Assembly: GCA_937959275.1 (NCBI GenBank)
Contig: CALGLU010000017.1
Coordinates: forward strand, 1 to 64,000
Length of the DNA: 64,000 nucleotides
Origin: an uncultured Saprospiraceae bacterium
Lineage (GTDB): Bacteria; Bacteroidota; Bacteroidia; Chitinophagales; Saprospiraceae
Direction: 5' to 3'
Position numbers and translations under genes: made by a program. The notes under the pieces are model-generated. The model was not told the origin of the DNA. It did no database searches and saw only the letters and a list, made by a program, of their open reading frames with translations. Below are positions 26,738 through 36,387 of this stretch, piece by piece; the stretch's first letter is position 1; each line of letters starts with the position of its first letter.

Positions 26738-26769
26738 TCCCGAAAGAAAGTCAAAACTCTCTTTCGGGA
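26738..26769 (-). terminator. Rho-independent terminator behind the SusCD operon
   Basis: TCCCGAAAGA (26738-26747) pairs perfectly with TCTTTCGGGA (26760-26769). Read on the minus strand the stem is followed by a run of five Ts. It lies 35 bp past the susD stop, so it closes the SusC-SusD transcript. Confidence 0.85.
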
Positions 26770-26804
26770 TATAGTATTCGAAGTGAATAATACTTCTCTA
26801 TTAT

Positions 26805-28508
26805 TTACCAACCAGCATTCTGAGTCAATCTAGACTCACCCTCTACTGTACTCAATTCAATTTGAACTGAAGGCAGTGGGTAAAGATTATGTCTAGCTTC
26901 AACATTACTTGCCGCAGTTAAATAATTACGCTTTGTTTGTTCAACAGCGATATATTCATTTAATACTTCTTGAGCGATACCCCATCTTCTTAAATCAAAG
27001 AATCTGTGACCTTCCATCGCAAGCTCTAATCTTCTTTCCATTCTAACAGCTGCTATTGCTGTAGCTTGATCTGTCCATGGTGAATCATATGTGCCAACTG
27101 AATAGTTAGCCCATGTAATTGCAGGATCATCAATGGCGACTTCTACAGCTCCTCCATCAGGACCTTGCGCACAAGCACCAGCTCGTGTTCTGATCATGTT
27201 AACTAATTCTCTTGCTGTCTCAAGGCCTCCAGTCTCTGCTTCTGCTTCTGCAAGCATCAAGATGACGTCAGCATAACGTAGTAAGTGAAGATTCATAGAG
27301 TGAAGTTGGTAATTAGCCCAACCTACAGAAGATCCTACACCTGCATTTTGCTCGTAAATATTTTTCTTAGGGCTATACGGACCTGCCCATGCTCTATCAC
27401 GAATCCACCCTGGTGCATGAAGTCCCCAATCTAAGAATGGAACATCATCACGACCAACTGACCAATCCAATCTTGGATCAACCGCATCAGCTGCAGTCAC
27501 ATCCGCACTATTTGCTGATCCGTCTAAAAATGGAAGACCATTTGCATCAACTTTAAATTGATTCACCAAGTTCTGAGAAGGTTGGTGAAATCCACAGCAG
27601 CCAAATGGGCTACCACCATGAGGGAAATTTAATCGATCATTACGATTACCGTTATCTCCACCACCGTCTCCATCATTAGATGACGCTTGGTATGCAAGAA
27701 TAGTTTCAGGGCCATTATCATCTGCTGCTGAGAATACATCATGGAAACAATCCTCTAATTGATATGGTCCGCTATTAACAACATCAGACAAAACAGCTTT
27801 AGCACCGTTTAGATCACCCGAAGCCATTAAGACTCTACCTTTATAAGCCTTCGCAGTCCAAGATGTCACACGACCGATTTGGCCTTGTGATGCTGGCAAT
27901 AAACTGATCGCTGCATCTAAATCAGCAATAATTGCTGATATAGCAGCTTCTTGGCTTCCATTTGCTTTTCTGAAATCTGTATCTGCTTCAGTATAAATCG
28001 GAATATTCCCCCAGTATCTATAGGCTTCAAAGTGATAGTGAGCTCTTAAAAATTTAGATTCACCTTCAATACTTTGGGCTGCCTCCGGACTGATACCTTC
28101 TACTGTCGTAAGAAGAGTTAGTGTCGCATTTGTTCTATTGACACCTTCATACACATTTCCCCATTTATCATTTAAATAGCCATCTGCACCACCTGTACTC
28201 CATTGGTATAATTCTACATCCGTACTCGGTTGCTGATCACCTGGTTCTGAACCCTTATAGGCATCATCAGATGCAACTGATCCAAAAATCCAGTTACTAC
28301 CAGCTCCACCCCAGCCACCAAATCCACCCCAGCCGTCAAGCATAGAGTAAGCGGCGATTAGAGTCGCTTGAACGCCGCTTTCATTAGCAAGCGTGGTTGA
28401 ATCTAGGACTCCTTGCGCTGGCCCATCGAGAAATTCTTCTGAACATGCAGCAAATAACAGACCGCTCGCTACGATCGCTATTGCTGTATATTTATATATA
28501 TTTTTCAT
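26805..28508 (-). CDS. SusD/RagB-family nutrient-binding lipoprotein
   Basis: A 567-residue surface lipoprotein (signal ending LLFAAC, Cys22). It has the SusD N-terminal region with TPR-like helices (TLANESGVQATLIAAYSML, LRAHYHFEAYRYWGNIP) and the C-terminal part typical of the family (ADVILMLAEAEAETGG, RMERRLELAMEGHRFFDLRRWG). It forms the lid on the SusC transporter and captures the ligand, normally an oligosaccharide or peptide. It follows the SusC gene by 39 bp and precedes a strong terminator. No glycan-degrading enzyme is adjacent, so the ligand is open. Confidence 0.93.
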   Translation of the reverse strand: MKNIYKYTAIAIVASGLLFAACSEEFLDGPAQGVLDSTTLANESGVQATLIAAYSMLDGWGGFGGWGGAGSNWIFGSVASDDAYKGSEPGDQQPSTDVELYQWSTGGADGYLNDKWGNVYEGVNRTNATLTLLTTVEGISPEAAQSIEGESKFLRAHYHFEAYRYWGNIPIYTEADTDFRKANGSQEAAISAIIADLDAAISLLPASQGQIGRVTSWTAKAYKGRVLMASGDLNGAKAVLSDVVNSGPYQLEDCFHDVFSAADDNGPETILAYQASSNDGDGGGDNGNRNDRLNFPHGGSPFGCCGFHQPSQNLVNQFKVDANGLPFLDGSANSADVTAADAVDPRLDWSVGRDDVPFLDWGLHAPGWIRDRAWAGPYSPKKNIYEQNAGVGSSVGWANYQLHSMNLHLLRYADVILMLAEAEAETGGLETARELVNMIRTRAGACAQGPDGGAVEVAIDDPAITWANYSVGTYDSPWTDQATAIAAVRMERRLELAMEGHRFFDLRRWGIAQEVLNEYIAVEQTKRNYLTAASNVEARHNLYPLPSVQIELSTVEGESRLTQNAGW

Positions 28509-28547
28509 TGAATATTTTTTAATTATTGATTAAATAAATCGCTGTGC

Positions 28548-31500
28548 TTAAAATGCAGCACTGATTCCAAATGAGATAATCTTGTTCGTTGGATACGAAC
28601 CTCTGTCAATACCTTGAGCTTGATCTGCTCTGTTACCTGCTGAGCCATTTGTACTAATAGAAGGCAATGCTGGATCAAGATTTTCATAACCTGTAATCGT
28701 TATTAAATTTTGACCTTGAACATATACTCTGAAATTAGACATGCCTGAACTTTCTAAAATGTCACCTCCAAATGTATAACCAAACTGTAAATTTTTCAAT
28801 CTGAAATAGCTTGCATCTTTAACATAAAAGCTGCTAAACTGACTTGAAAATTGATCATTCTGATCTAGTTGTGGGTATTTAGCATCAGTCATACCTGGCT
28901 CCCAAGAATCAGTCAATCGATCAGCTCTCACATTCGTGCTAAACAATCTAAATACTGTAAACTCATCTGTAATATCAAAAATATCATTACCCATAGAAAC
29001 GAATCCAAATGCTGTCACATCAAATTGTCCAACATTCAAACCTAGATTAAGACCTGCAGTCCAGTCTGGGTGATAACTACCTATGACGTCTCTATCTGCT
29101 GCTGTTACGCTGCCATCTCCATTTGTATCCTCAAATCGAATACGTCCAGGCGCAGCACCATCTTGTGAAGCATGTGCATCAACTTCAGCTTGATTTTGGA
29201 ATATACCATCAGCAACTAATCCATAAAATGCGCCAATAGGCTGGTTTACTTGATTAATGACTGTCGTACCACCACGACCACCTACAGGACCAAAGAAGAA
29301 ATCTTGAACACCATCAATTTGAAGGATTTCATTTCTATATGCTCCTAGATTCAAATCTGCTGTAAATCCGATATTCTTACCAAAATTAGTTCTGTAGCCT
29401 AAGGTAAAATCAATACCCTTGTTCTGCATCTTTCCAATATTCACAATCGGCGGTGATGCGTTACCAGCTGTAGCAGGAAGAGCAGGATCGAATAAAATCC
29501 CGTCAACTGTACGGTTGTATAAATCTACGACAACTTCGAATGCGCCATTTCCAAGAACAGCATCAAAACCTATATTCGTTGATTTATTTTCCTCCCATTT
29601 CAAATCATTGTTACCTGATGATGTTTTTACAAAACCAGATACAATACTTGTATTCGTTCCATTGATATCATAAAAGGATCTATTCGTACCTCCACCAAAT
29701 TGATCAAATACTCTACCCGCTGTGATATCTTGGTTACCAGTGATACCCCATCCACCACGGACTTTCAAGTTATCTAACCAAGGGATATCAATCAGTTCAG
29801 ATAGTCTAACCGCAGCACTAAATGCTGGGAAGACACCGTATCTATTATTAGCACCAAAACGAGAAGAACCATCTCTTCTCACTGTTCCACTCAAATAATA
29901 TGTGTTGTTGTAGTTATAGTCAACTTTACCAAAAATGGACTGCAATGAGCTAAACCCTCCACTTGAAGATCCGTTTCTAGTCCCTGGATCTGCTAATGCA
30001 TCTTGAATATACCAAGCATTTATATCCGTTGTCACAAAATTAGCAATACTACCGTTTATGAAATTATTACGGCTTTTTATCGCTTCATATCCGACCAAGG
30101 CAGTTACGTTATGTACATCCTCAAATGTTTTTGTGTAGTTCAATGTGTTTGACCATGTCCATGATGAATTATCACTTGCATTTTCATTAAAACTATTGAC
30201 AAAATTCGGCTCAGAATTTTCTGGAGTTATAAAATTAAACCCTCTGAATCTCTGTGAATCATATTGGAATCCAAGGTTTGTTCTAGCCGAAAGACCATCA
30301 ATAATTTCGATTTCTCCAAATACATTTCCTAGAATTCGATTACCCGTTCTTGTATTGTCTCGACGTTTCCACAATTGAGCAACAGGATTACTTCCATTAC
30401 CCAATGTATTCGCTTTTGCACCAGAATAATATCCGTCAGTATCAAATACAGGGATAATTGGTTGCATTTTTATAATCTGTCCAATTGGCGACCCTTCTCC
30501 TTGGTTACCAAATCCTCCATCAGTACTTTCAAAATAGGAGAATGCAAGATTCTCACCAAAGCGGAATCGACCAGACTTAAATTGGCTATTTGCTCGTATC
30601 GAATATCGTTTCCAGTCCGTATACTTCATTGTACCATCCTGATCAAAATAATTCGCTGATATATTAAATGTACCATTTTCAGTACCTCCAGATACACCTA
30701 AATTCAAATCAACAATTGGTGAAGCATCAAATACTTCATCCCACCAGTTCGTACCTGTACTAGAAGGGTGTATTAAGTTATTCGGAAAAGAATAGGTGCT
30801 TTCATCTACAGTCTGCGTTTGGTTGACACCATCATTAGGCCATAGATAATTAGGTATAGTTTGGTTATTTGGATCTCCGTAAATGTTAGTCGGGACATCA
30901 AGTCCTGCATTGACGTGACTTCTTTTAACAACTTCACCATAGTCTAGTGCATCAAGGATAAGAAAATCATCCATGCCCTTAACAGGTGTTTGTGAACCAT
31001 AAGATGCATCTAGTGTAACAACAGTTTTACCAGCTTTACCTTTTTTAGTGGTAACGATGATCACCCCGTTATTTGCACGAGAACCATAAATAGATGCAGT
31101 AGATGGATCTTTAAGTATTTGTATTGACTCTATGTCATTCGGATTCAACAGGTTATTGTAAGAATCCTGAACAGGTACTCCATCAATAACGTACAAAGGA
31201 TCATTATTCGTAAAGGAAGACACTCCTCTAATTCGTACTGTAGACTGACCTCCAGGTGCTCCACCTGTAGTTACATTCACACCAGCAGCTCGACCTTCCA
31301 ATTTCTGAATAAAACTCGCGGCTGACACTTGATTCAATTCCTCAGAGTTTACCGAAGATATTGCACCTGTGATATCACTTTTTCGTTGAGAAGTATACCC
31401 TGTCACAACAACTTCGTCAATTAAGACTCCTTGTGAGACATCGATATTGACAACACCTCTGTTGTCGACTGCTACTTCCATGTCATCGTATCCTACATAA

Positions 31501-31754
31501 GATACAATCAAAACGTCACTACCATTGGCGGCAAGCGTATAACTTCCATCAATGTCAGTAATCGTACCATTCGTAGTACCTTTTACGGTAACTGTGGCTC
31601 CAATAAGTGGTTCACCATTTTGAGCATCAGAAATGACTCCTGATACATTTTGCGAATAGGCCATTGAGGCCAGAAAGAGCAGACAAGTTGCTAGAGCACT
31701 TACTCTGATCAATCGCTGAAAAGATCTTTTCATAAAAATAGATAGTTTTTTCAA
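28548..31754 (-). CDS. SusC/RagA-family TonB-linked outer membrane transporter
   Basis: A 1068-residue transporter. After the signal peptide (Met7 may be the true start) come the carboxypeptidase-like domain (about 35-115, [26 protein letters not shown]), the SusC hallmark [20 protein letters not shown], the plug ([42 protein letters not shown]) and a long barrel ending in ISAAF with a terminal Phe. With SusD it imports large oligomers using TonB energy. The region 31755-32048 upstream holds the divergent promoters of this operon and rpsU; a TATTTTTG at 31814-31821 (minus strand) is a possible -7 box. Confidence 0.93.
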   Translation of the reverse strand: MKKLSIFMKRSFQRLIRVSALATCLLFLASMAYSQNVSGVISDAQNGEPLIGATVTVKGTTNGTITDIDGSYTLAANGSDVLIVSYVGYDDMEVAVDNRGVVNIDVSQGVLIDEVVVTGYTSQRKSDITGAISSVNSEELNQVSAASFIQKLEGRAAGVNVTTGGAPGGQSTVRIRGVSSFTNNDPLYVIDGVPVQDSYNNLLNPNDIESIQILKDPSTASIYGSRANNGVIIVTTKKGKAGKTVVTLDASYGSQTPVKGMDDFLILDALDYGEVVKRSHVNAGLDVPTNIYGDPNNQTIPNYLWPNDGVNQTQTVDESTYSFPNNLIHPSSTGTNWWDEVFDASPIVDLNLGVSGGTENGTFNISANYFDQDGTMKYTDWKRYSIRANSQFKSGRFRFGENLAFSYFESTDGGFGNQGEGSPIGQIIKMQPIIPVFDTDGYYSGAKANTLGNGSNPVAQLWKRRDNTRTGNRILGNVFGEIEIIDGLSARTNLGFQYDSQRFRGFNFITPENSEPNFVNSFNENASDNSSWTWSNTLNYTKTFEDVHNVTALVGYEAIKSRNNFINGSIANFVTTDINAWYIQDALADPGTRNGSSSGGFSSLQSIFGKVDYNYNNTYYLSGTVRRDGSSRFGANNRYGVFPAFSAAVRLSELIDIPWLDNLKVRGGWGITGNQDITAGRVFDQFGGGTNRSFYDINGTNTSIVSGFVKTSSGNNDLKWEENKSTNIGFDAVLGNGAFEVVVDLYNRTVDGILFDPALPATAGNASPPIVNIGKMQNKGIDFTLGYRTNFGKNIGFTADLNLGAYRNEILQIDGVQDFFFGPVGGRGGTTVINQVNQPIGAFYGLVADGIFQNQAEVDAHASQDGAAPGRIRFEDTNGDGSVTAADRDVIGSYHPDWTAGLNLGLNVGQFDVTAFGFVSMGNDIFDITDEFTVFRLFSTNVRADRLTDSWEPGMTDAKYPQLDQNDQFSSQFSSFYVKDASYFRLKNLQFGYTFGGDILESSGMSNFRVYVQGQNLITITGYENLDPALPSISTNGSAGNRADQAQGIDRGSYPTNKIISFGISAAF

Positions 31755-32014
31755 TAATATTAAAACAAAAAAATAAATTTAATACAAATGCTTGTTATAC
31801 CTATCGTCGTAGACAAAAATAACAAACAATTTTCAGATTTTAAAGTTAATATATTGGTAGTCAATCACTTATCTTCCAAGTAATTGATTTTGGTTAGGTG
31901 AAACAAATATATAATAAAAGTTAGGAGAAATAATAATACTTCATATTAAACTTATACCTTAACTAAGTACTTTATTATTATCGCCACATTATGTAATTAT
32001 CATTAAAAATCTTT

Positions 32015-32022
32015 TATATTTG
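32015..32022 (+). promoter_or_regulatory. Bacteroidota-type -7 element before rpsU
   Basis: TATATTTG matches the consensus TAnnTTTG of the Bacteroidota primary sigma factor. It ends 26 bp before the rpsU ATG. No good TTG stands at the -33 distance; the upstream sequence is A/T-rich. Confidence 0.55.
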
Positions 32023-32048
32023 CAGCCTTTTAGAAATTAAAGTTGTTT

Positions 32049-32234
32049 ATGCTCATAATTAATGTCAAAGACGAAGAATCAATAGATCGCGCTTTAAAGC
32101 GTTATAAAAGAAAATTCCAGAGAACAGGGTTGCTTAAAGAAATTAGAAGACGTAAAAATTTCACTAAGCCATCAGTTAAAAGAAGAAATGAGATTCTAAA
32201 TGCTGAATACCGTCAGAAAATGTACGGTGCATAG
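32049..32234 (+). CDS. rpsU: Small ribosomal subunit protein bS21
   Basis: A 61-residue basic protein that matches bS21: MLIINVKDEESIDRALKRYK, then RTGLLKEIRRRKNFTKPSVKRR. bS21 binds the 30S platform near the anti-Shine-Dalgarno end of 16S rRNA. The ATG at 32049 is chosen over an in-frame TTG six bases upstream because it gives the standard N-terminus. It is a single-gene unit with its own promoter and a strong terminator. In Bacteroidota bS21 helps to occlude the 16S tail, in keeping with the poor Shine-Dalgarno signals seen here. Confidence 0.95.
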   Translation: MLIINVKDEESIDRALKRYKRKFQRTGLLKEIRRRKNFTKPSVKRRNEILNAEYRQKMYGA

Positions 32235-32263
32235 GTTTAGAGATCTATATACAATATAAATTT

Positions 32264-32295
32264 AAGGCTGATTACGACGTAATCGGCCTTTTTTT
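32264..32295 (+). terminator. Rho-independent terminator of rpsU
   Basis: AAGGC-T-GATTAC, loop GAC, GTAATC-G-GCCTT make a 12-pair stem with one T-G wobble, followed by seven Ts in all. It lies 29 bp past the rpsU stop. Confidence 0.9.
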
Positions 32296-32347
32296 ATGTC
32301 CGGTTGGTTTTATATGAGACATAAATTGTACGAAGTGATTTAGTAAA

Positions 32348-32541
32348 TCCAATGACCCAATGTCGAATTAGTTAGTATAGGGGTATTCAATTGAAAATCC
32401 ATTTGTCATGATTTTTACCAAAAATCCCGCCAAATGGAGACTTTCTCTAAACATTCCACTCGGCACTTCGTACCGCGCTACAATAATGTCGCACTTTCAG
32501 CGCTTATATTTCATTAACTAAACGACAGCGTTCCAATGACC
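32348..32541. repeat. Second copy of the MITE-like element with 10-bp flanking direct repeats
   Basis: The element proper is 32358-32531. It opens CAATGTCGAATTAGTTAG and closes TAACTAAACGACAGCG, the same ends as the copy at 1-195 but diverged. Internal blocks also match (TTTGTCATGATTTTTACC; CGGCACTTCGTACCG). It is flanked on both sides by TCCAATGACC (32348-32357 and 32532-32541), which looks like a target-site duplication. No ORF. Confidence 0.7.
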
Positions 32542-32574
32542 TTCCAATCACCATGATAGTTATTAATGTCAATT

Positions 32575-32600
32575 TCAATATGATGACAGCATCATATTGA
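32575..32600. other. Perfect 11-bp hairpin upstream of a TonB receptor gene
   Basis: TCAATATGATG, loop ACAG, CATCATATTGA. It lies about 100 bp before the receptor start at 32700, inside the leader region. It could be an operator, a leader-RNA structure or part of a repeat; no poly-T follows. Confidence 0.5.
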
Positions 32601-32699
32601 ATGTCAATGCATTTAAGAAGGCGACCGGCCCAACAGGTTTCCATGTGAATGTTGCGAAATTCTTAAACGTTTATCTACTTTACACGTCTAAATAGTAAT

Positions 32700-35117
32700 A
32701 TGACAAAGCTATTTCTACGGAAGCAATGTTTGCTAACATTAGTCTTCATCTCATTGTTCTATCTATGTCAAGGACAAGACAATGAAAGCTATACTTTGGG
32801 TGATCCTTCAAGTCCAGTTAAGGCAATTAGCTGGACAGGAACAATCACTTCACAGGCTGATGCTGAGCCTGTTATTAGCGCTAGCATTATTTCAGACTCA
32901 GGAGTCCGGGGCATTACAAATATAGATGGCAGTTTTGAGATCACGCTGCAACGACAGAGGTATACCTTTATAATTAGCGCTTTAGGTTATTCAGATAAGC
33001 GGATTGAGATTGATGCTTATTCATCTGGCTCAACTGATATTCGGCTTGCAATAGAAGATGTGTTAATTGATGAAGTTGTCATTGGAGGCCAATCTGCTCA
33101 AGAACGCATCACTCAAATTACGCCCGGCCTTCAGCGCATGTCGGCAAAGCAGCTCGATACACAGTCCAAGTTTTTTGGAGAAGTGGATGTATTACGAAGT
33201 ATACAATCTATGTCAGGCGTCCACAACACGGGTGAAGGAGCGAGTGGATTTAATGTGCGGGGAGGTAATTCTGATCAAAATCTAATCTTACAAGACGGAC
33301 ACTTGATTTTCAATCCGTCGCATGCCTTAGGCTTCTTTTCCTTATTTCATCCAGACCTCGTAGAATACGTAGATCTATATAAAGGAGGTATACCTGCAAA
33401 GTATGGCGGGAGGCTATCGTCAGTATTGTCGGTAGAAACTAGAGAAGGCAATAAAGAAAAATTCAAACTCAAAGGCGGTGTCGGTGTCATATCTAGTCGG
33501 CTCACAGCAGAAGGGCCTATTATAAAAGACAAGGTGTCATTTATTGTAGCAGGTAGATATAGTTATGCAGATTGGATTTTTAATCTAGTCGACAATCCTG
33601 AAATAGCAGAGAGCAAAGCGCTCTTTAATGATGTAACTGTCAAACTTAATGGACGATTGACGCCCAAAACAAATGTCGGGGTTTCTTTTTTGAGGAGTCA
33701 GGATGATTTTCAGTTTGGACAAGAAGCCAGATTTGATTACTCCACACTATCAGGCGAAGCTTATGTAAAACAACTAATCGGTGATCGAATTAATTTAAGC
33801 TTTCGATTTAATCGAGGTCAGTATAATAGTTCATTATTTGATTTAAAAGGAAATGATCAATCTAAGTTTACAAACCTGATTGACTACACGAGAGCGAGTG
33901 CTGACTTTTTATATGCGATTACTGACAATTTAAAAATCAATTTCGGTGCAGAGTACAACATCTACGATGTCAGTCCTGGAGATGTCGAGCCATTAATACC
34001 TGAGTCAATTGTTAGAGCAAAAACACTAGAGCGAGAAAAAGCAAATGAAGTAGCTGGCTATGGTGAATTGCAGATGAGCTTGAATTCTTCTCTTGATATT
34101 TCTGCTGGGCTACGCATTACGTCCTTTACCAATGTGGGTCCTAATCAAGTCTTCACCTATCCTGAAAACGAAATTAGAACGGTTAGAAATATTGTTGATT
34201 CGTTGTCATTTGGCACTGGTGAAACGATAGCAAGTTATTCTGGGCTAGAGCCAAGGTTATCCTTACGCTATTCATTAGATGAGTCGGCCTCTATCAAACT
34301 TGGGTATGCGAGGACTTACCAGTTTTTAGCACAAATATCTAACACTGCTTCGGCCACACCTATAGACATATGGCAATTATCAAATCAATTTATAGAACCT
34401 CAGTTTTCTGATAATTTTTCAATTGGCTTTTTTAAGAATTTTGCTGAATCCGCCTATGAGTCTTCTATAGAGTTTTTCTATCGTAAAGCGAATGGGATCA
34501 TTGACTATATTGATTTTGCTGAATTATTATTAAATGATCACATCGAAACAGAATTAGTAACAGGTATTGGCAGATCTTATGGTGCGGAATTTAATCTAAC
34601 AAAGCGCTTAGGAACTTTTCGTGGTGATGTCAGTTATACCTATTCAAAATCAGAGCGGCAGATAGAGGCGAGTGCCGTGCAAAGTGGTGTCAATGATGGG
34701 CGATGGTATCCCTCTAATTATGACATCCCTCATGTCCTAAATGTCAATGTCACAAAAACGTTTTCCAAAAGTTCGTTAGCCTTAAATTTCACCTATCGAA
34801 ATGGTCGCCCCACAACGGCACCCGTGAGTTCGTATCGAAATCAAAATGTACTTAATATCCCAATTTATTCTGATCGAAATAAATTCCGAGTTCCAGCATT
34901 TCACAGATTAGATGTGGCCTACACAATTGGTCCATTTGGCAAACAGGAATCCAACTGGAATCAGAGCGTTACTTTATCTATTTATAATGTCTATTTTAGA
35001 AAGAATGCATATTCCGTTTATTTTAGACAAAATCCATTTGAGAGTGTGCAAGCTATACGGGTGGCAACGCTCGGAACAATATTTCCATCCATTACGTATA
35101 ATTTTAATTTGAAATAA
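32700..35117 (+). CDS. TonB-dependent receptor of a receptor/DUF4249 pair
   Basis: An 805-residue receptor with a signal peptide (about 1-25, ending LCQGQ), a carboxypeptidase-like domain (about 45-120, SDSGVRGITNIDGSFEITL), a plug (about 140-260, GASGFNVRGGNSDQNLILQDG, LYKGGIPAKYGGRLSSVL) and a barrel. The plug phrases are those of Bacteroidota receptors that occur with DUF4249 lipoproteins. The next gene is such a partner and its GTG start directly abuts this stop, so the two are probably translationally coupled. Substrate unknown. Confidence 0.9.
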   Translation: MTKLFLRKQCLLTLVFISLFYLCQGQDNESYTLGDPSSPVKAISWTGTITSQADAEPVISASIISDSGVRGITNIDGSFEITLQRQRYTFIISALGYSDKRIEIDAYSSGSTDIRLAIEDVLIDEVVIGGQSAQERITQITPGLQRMSAKQLDTQSKFFGEVDVLRSIQSMSGVHNTGEGASGFNVRGGNSDQNLILQDGHLIFNPSHALGFFSLFHPDLVEYVDLYKGGIPAKYGGRLSSVLSVETREGNKEKFKLKGGVGVISSRLTAEGPIIKDKVSFIVAGRYSYADWIFNLVDNPEIAESKALFNDVTVKLNGRLTPKTNVGVSFLRSQDDFQFGQEARFDYSTLSGEAYVKQLIGDRINLSFRFNRGQYNSSLFDLKGNDQSKFTNLIDYTRASADFLYAITDNLKINFGAEYNIYDVSPGDVEPLIPESIVRAKTLEREKANEVAGYGELQMSLNSSLDISAGLRITSFTNVGPNQVFTYPENEIRTVRNIVDSLSFGTGETIASYSGLEPRLSLRYSLDESASIKLGYARTYQFLAQISNTASATPIDIWQLSNQFIEPQFSDNFSIGFFKNFAESAYESSIEFFYRKANGIIDYIDFAELLLNDHIETELVTGIGRSYGAEFNLTKRLGTFRGDVSYTYSKSERQIEASAVQSGVNDGRWYPSNYDIPHVLNVNVTKTFSKSSLALNFTYRNGRPTTAPVSSYRNQNVLNIPIYSDRNKFRVPAFHRLDVAYTIGPFGKQESNWNQSVTLSIYNVYFRKNAYSVYFRQNPFESVQAIRVATLGTIFPSITYNFNLK

Positions 35118-36170
35118 GTGTATAAAATAATACAACACATACTTCTATTTTCTTTGTTCGCCATGATATCATGTGTGGACGAGGTCGATTTAAATATTGA
35201 TACAGAGCAGCGAACATTGGTAGTCGATGGATTTATTTCAGATGGAGGAGGTGATTTCCAAGTCAGCTTGCTCAATAGTTCTGTGATCGGTGTCGGGAGA
35301 GATAATATTCTTGATCCTGTCCCTAATGCTACAGTCAATCTATTGGATAGCAATGGTGCTTCATTTCCATATGAAGAAATTGAAGATGGTGTTTATGAAT
35401 TAAAAAGCTTTGATGCAGCGCGAGGAGTTGCTTATTCTATAGACATCATGTTGTCAGATGGCAGGCACTTCCAATCCAAGCCTGATGTCATTCGGTCTGG
35501 GAGTGCGATAGAGAATATTTCCTATTCAGTAGAAACACAATCTTTCAGGAATACTATTGGCCAAATTACTGAAGAGGAAGTCATCTCCGTATTACTACAG
35601 ACAGACATTACTGGTTTTGAAGACCCACCCTATTTGCGCTGGAGAATTGATGGCGAATATTTACTTTCTGAAAACTACAGAGGAGCTATCACTGTCAAAC
35701 AATGTTTTGTAAAAACAAATATTGATTTAAATGAGATACGGATTTTTGATACATCTACTTTAGCTGGGAACGAATTATTTGACCAAGTGATAAATGAGAC
35801 TACGTTTAATTTTCGATTTGCTGAACAATTCTGCTACCACATCCAGCAATTTTCTATTTCTGAAGATGAGTTTGTGTATTGGAATAATATCAAACAAATC
35901 ATTGAAGTCGATGGTGGTTTATTTGATCCTCCTCCAGGAACATTAGTTGGAAATATTGTCAATGTAGACGACCCTTCTGATATTGCAGTTGGCTATTTTT
36001 CTGTCGCCTCTCTCAGTTCTCAGAGAGCTTTTGTAAAGGCCAATGATTTAGATTTATTTGTCAGTGCACTTTGCGAAATTCGCTTTGGAAGAGAAGAGCC
36101 ATTTGGCTGTAGAGAGTGTTTGGATGTTGCGCTTAGCAGTGCTGAGAAGCCTGAGTATTGGGTTTTTTAA
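35118..36170 (+). CDS. DUF4249 family lipoprotein
   Basis: A 350-residue lipoprotein (signal MYKIIQHILLFSLFAMISC). The mature start, RTLVVDGFISDGGGDFQVSLLNSS, and the later CYSIDI-like and GYFSVASLSSQRAFV segments are typical of DUF4249, a beta-rich family nearly always encoded behind a TonB receptor. It probably sits on the outer membrane as the partner of the receptor at 32700, by analogy with SusD. GTG start at zero distance from the preceding stop. The C-terminal Cys pair GCRECLDVA may form a disulfide. Confidence 0.85.
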   Translation: MYKIIQHILLFSLFAMISCVDEVDLNIDTEQRTLVVDGFISDGGGDFQVSLLNSSVIGVGRDNILDPVPNATVNLLDSNGASFPYEEIEDGVYELKSFDAARGVAYSIDIMLSDGRHFQSKPDVIRSGSAIENISYSVETQSFRNTIGQITEEEVISVLLQTDITGFEDPPYLRWRIDGEYLLSENYRGAITVKQCFVKTNIDLNEIRIFDTSTLAGNELFDQVINETTFNFRFAEQFCYHIQQFSISEDEFVYWNNIKQIIEVDGGLFDPPPGTLVGNIVNVDDPSDIAVGYFSVASLSSQRAFVKANDLDLFVSALCEIRFGREEPFGCRECLDVALSSAEKPEYWVF

Positions 36171-36250
36171 ACAGCTAAATTAGGGGACTAATTTTAATTT
36201 TACAGATATCACTACAGTCTGACTCTGACATTTTGAGATCTTGAATCGAG

Positions 36251-36271
36251 CCTGCCTTACAGACAGGCAGG
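36251..36271. repeat. CCTGCC/GGCAGG palindrome
   Basis: A short hairpin (stem CCTGCC/GGCAGG) in the 217-bp gap before the sulfatase gene. A longer relative lies behind the same gene at 37921-37962. It may act as a terminator for the receptor/DUF4249 pair, although no T-run follows. Confidence 0.5.
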
Positions 36272-36387
36272 TTTAGGATGATGGTTTAACGTGCATAAGT
36301 TTTAGACACATCATTCTTTCTTAGAAAAGATTCTTTAGTTGTATTATCTTAGAAATAAATCCCATTCAAACATCTTCAATATAAAGC

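Noticed and set aside
32043-32048. TTG start of rpsU giving two extra residues
   Set aside because: The ATG at 32049 gives the standard bS21 N-terminus.
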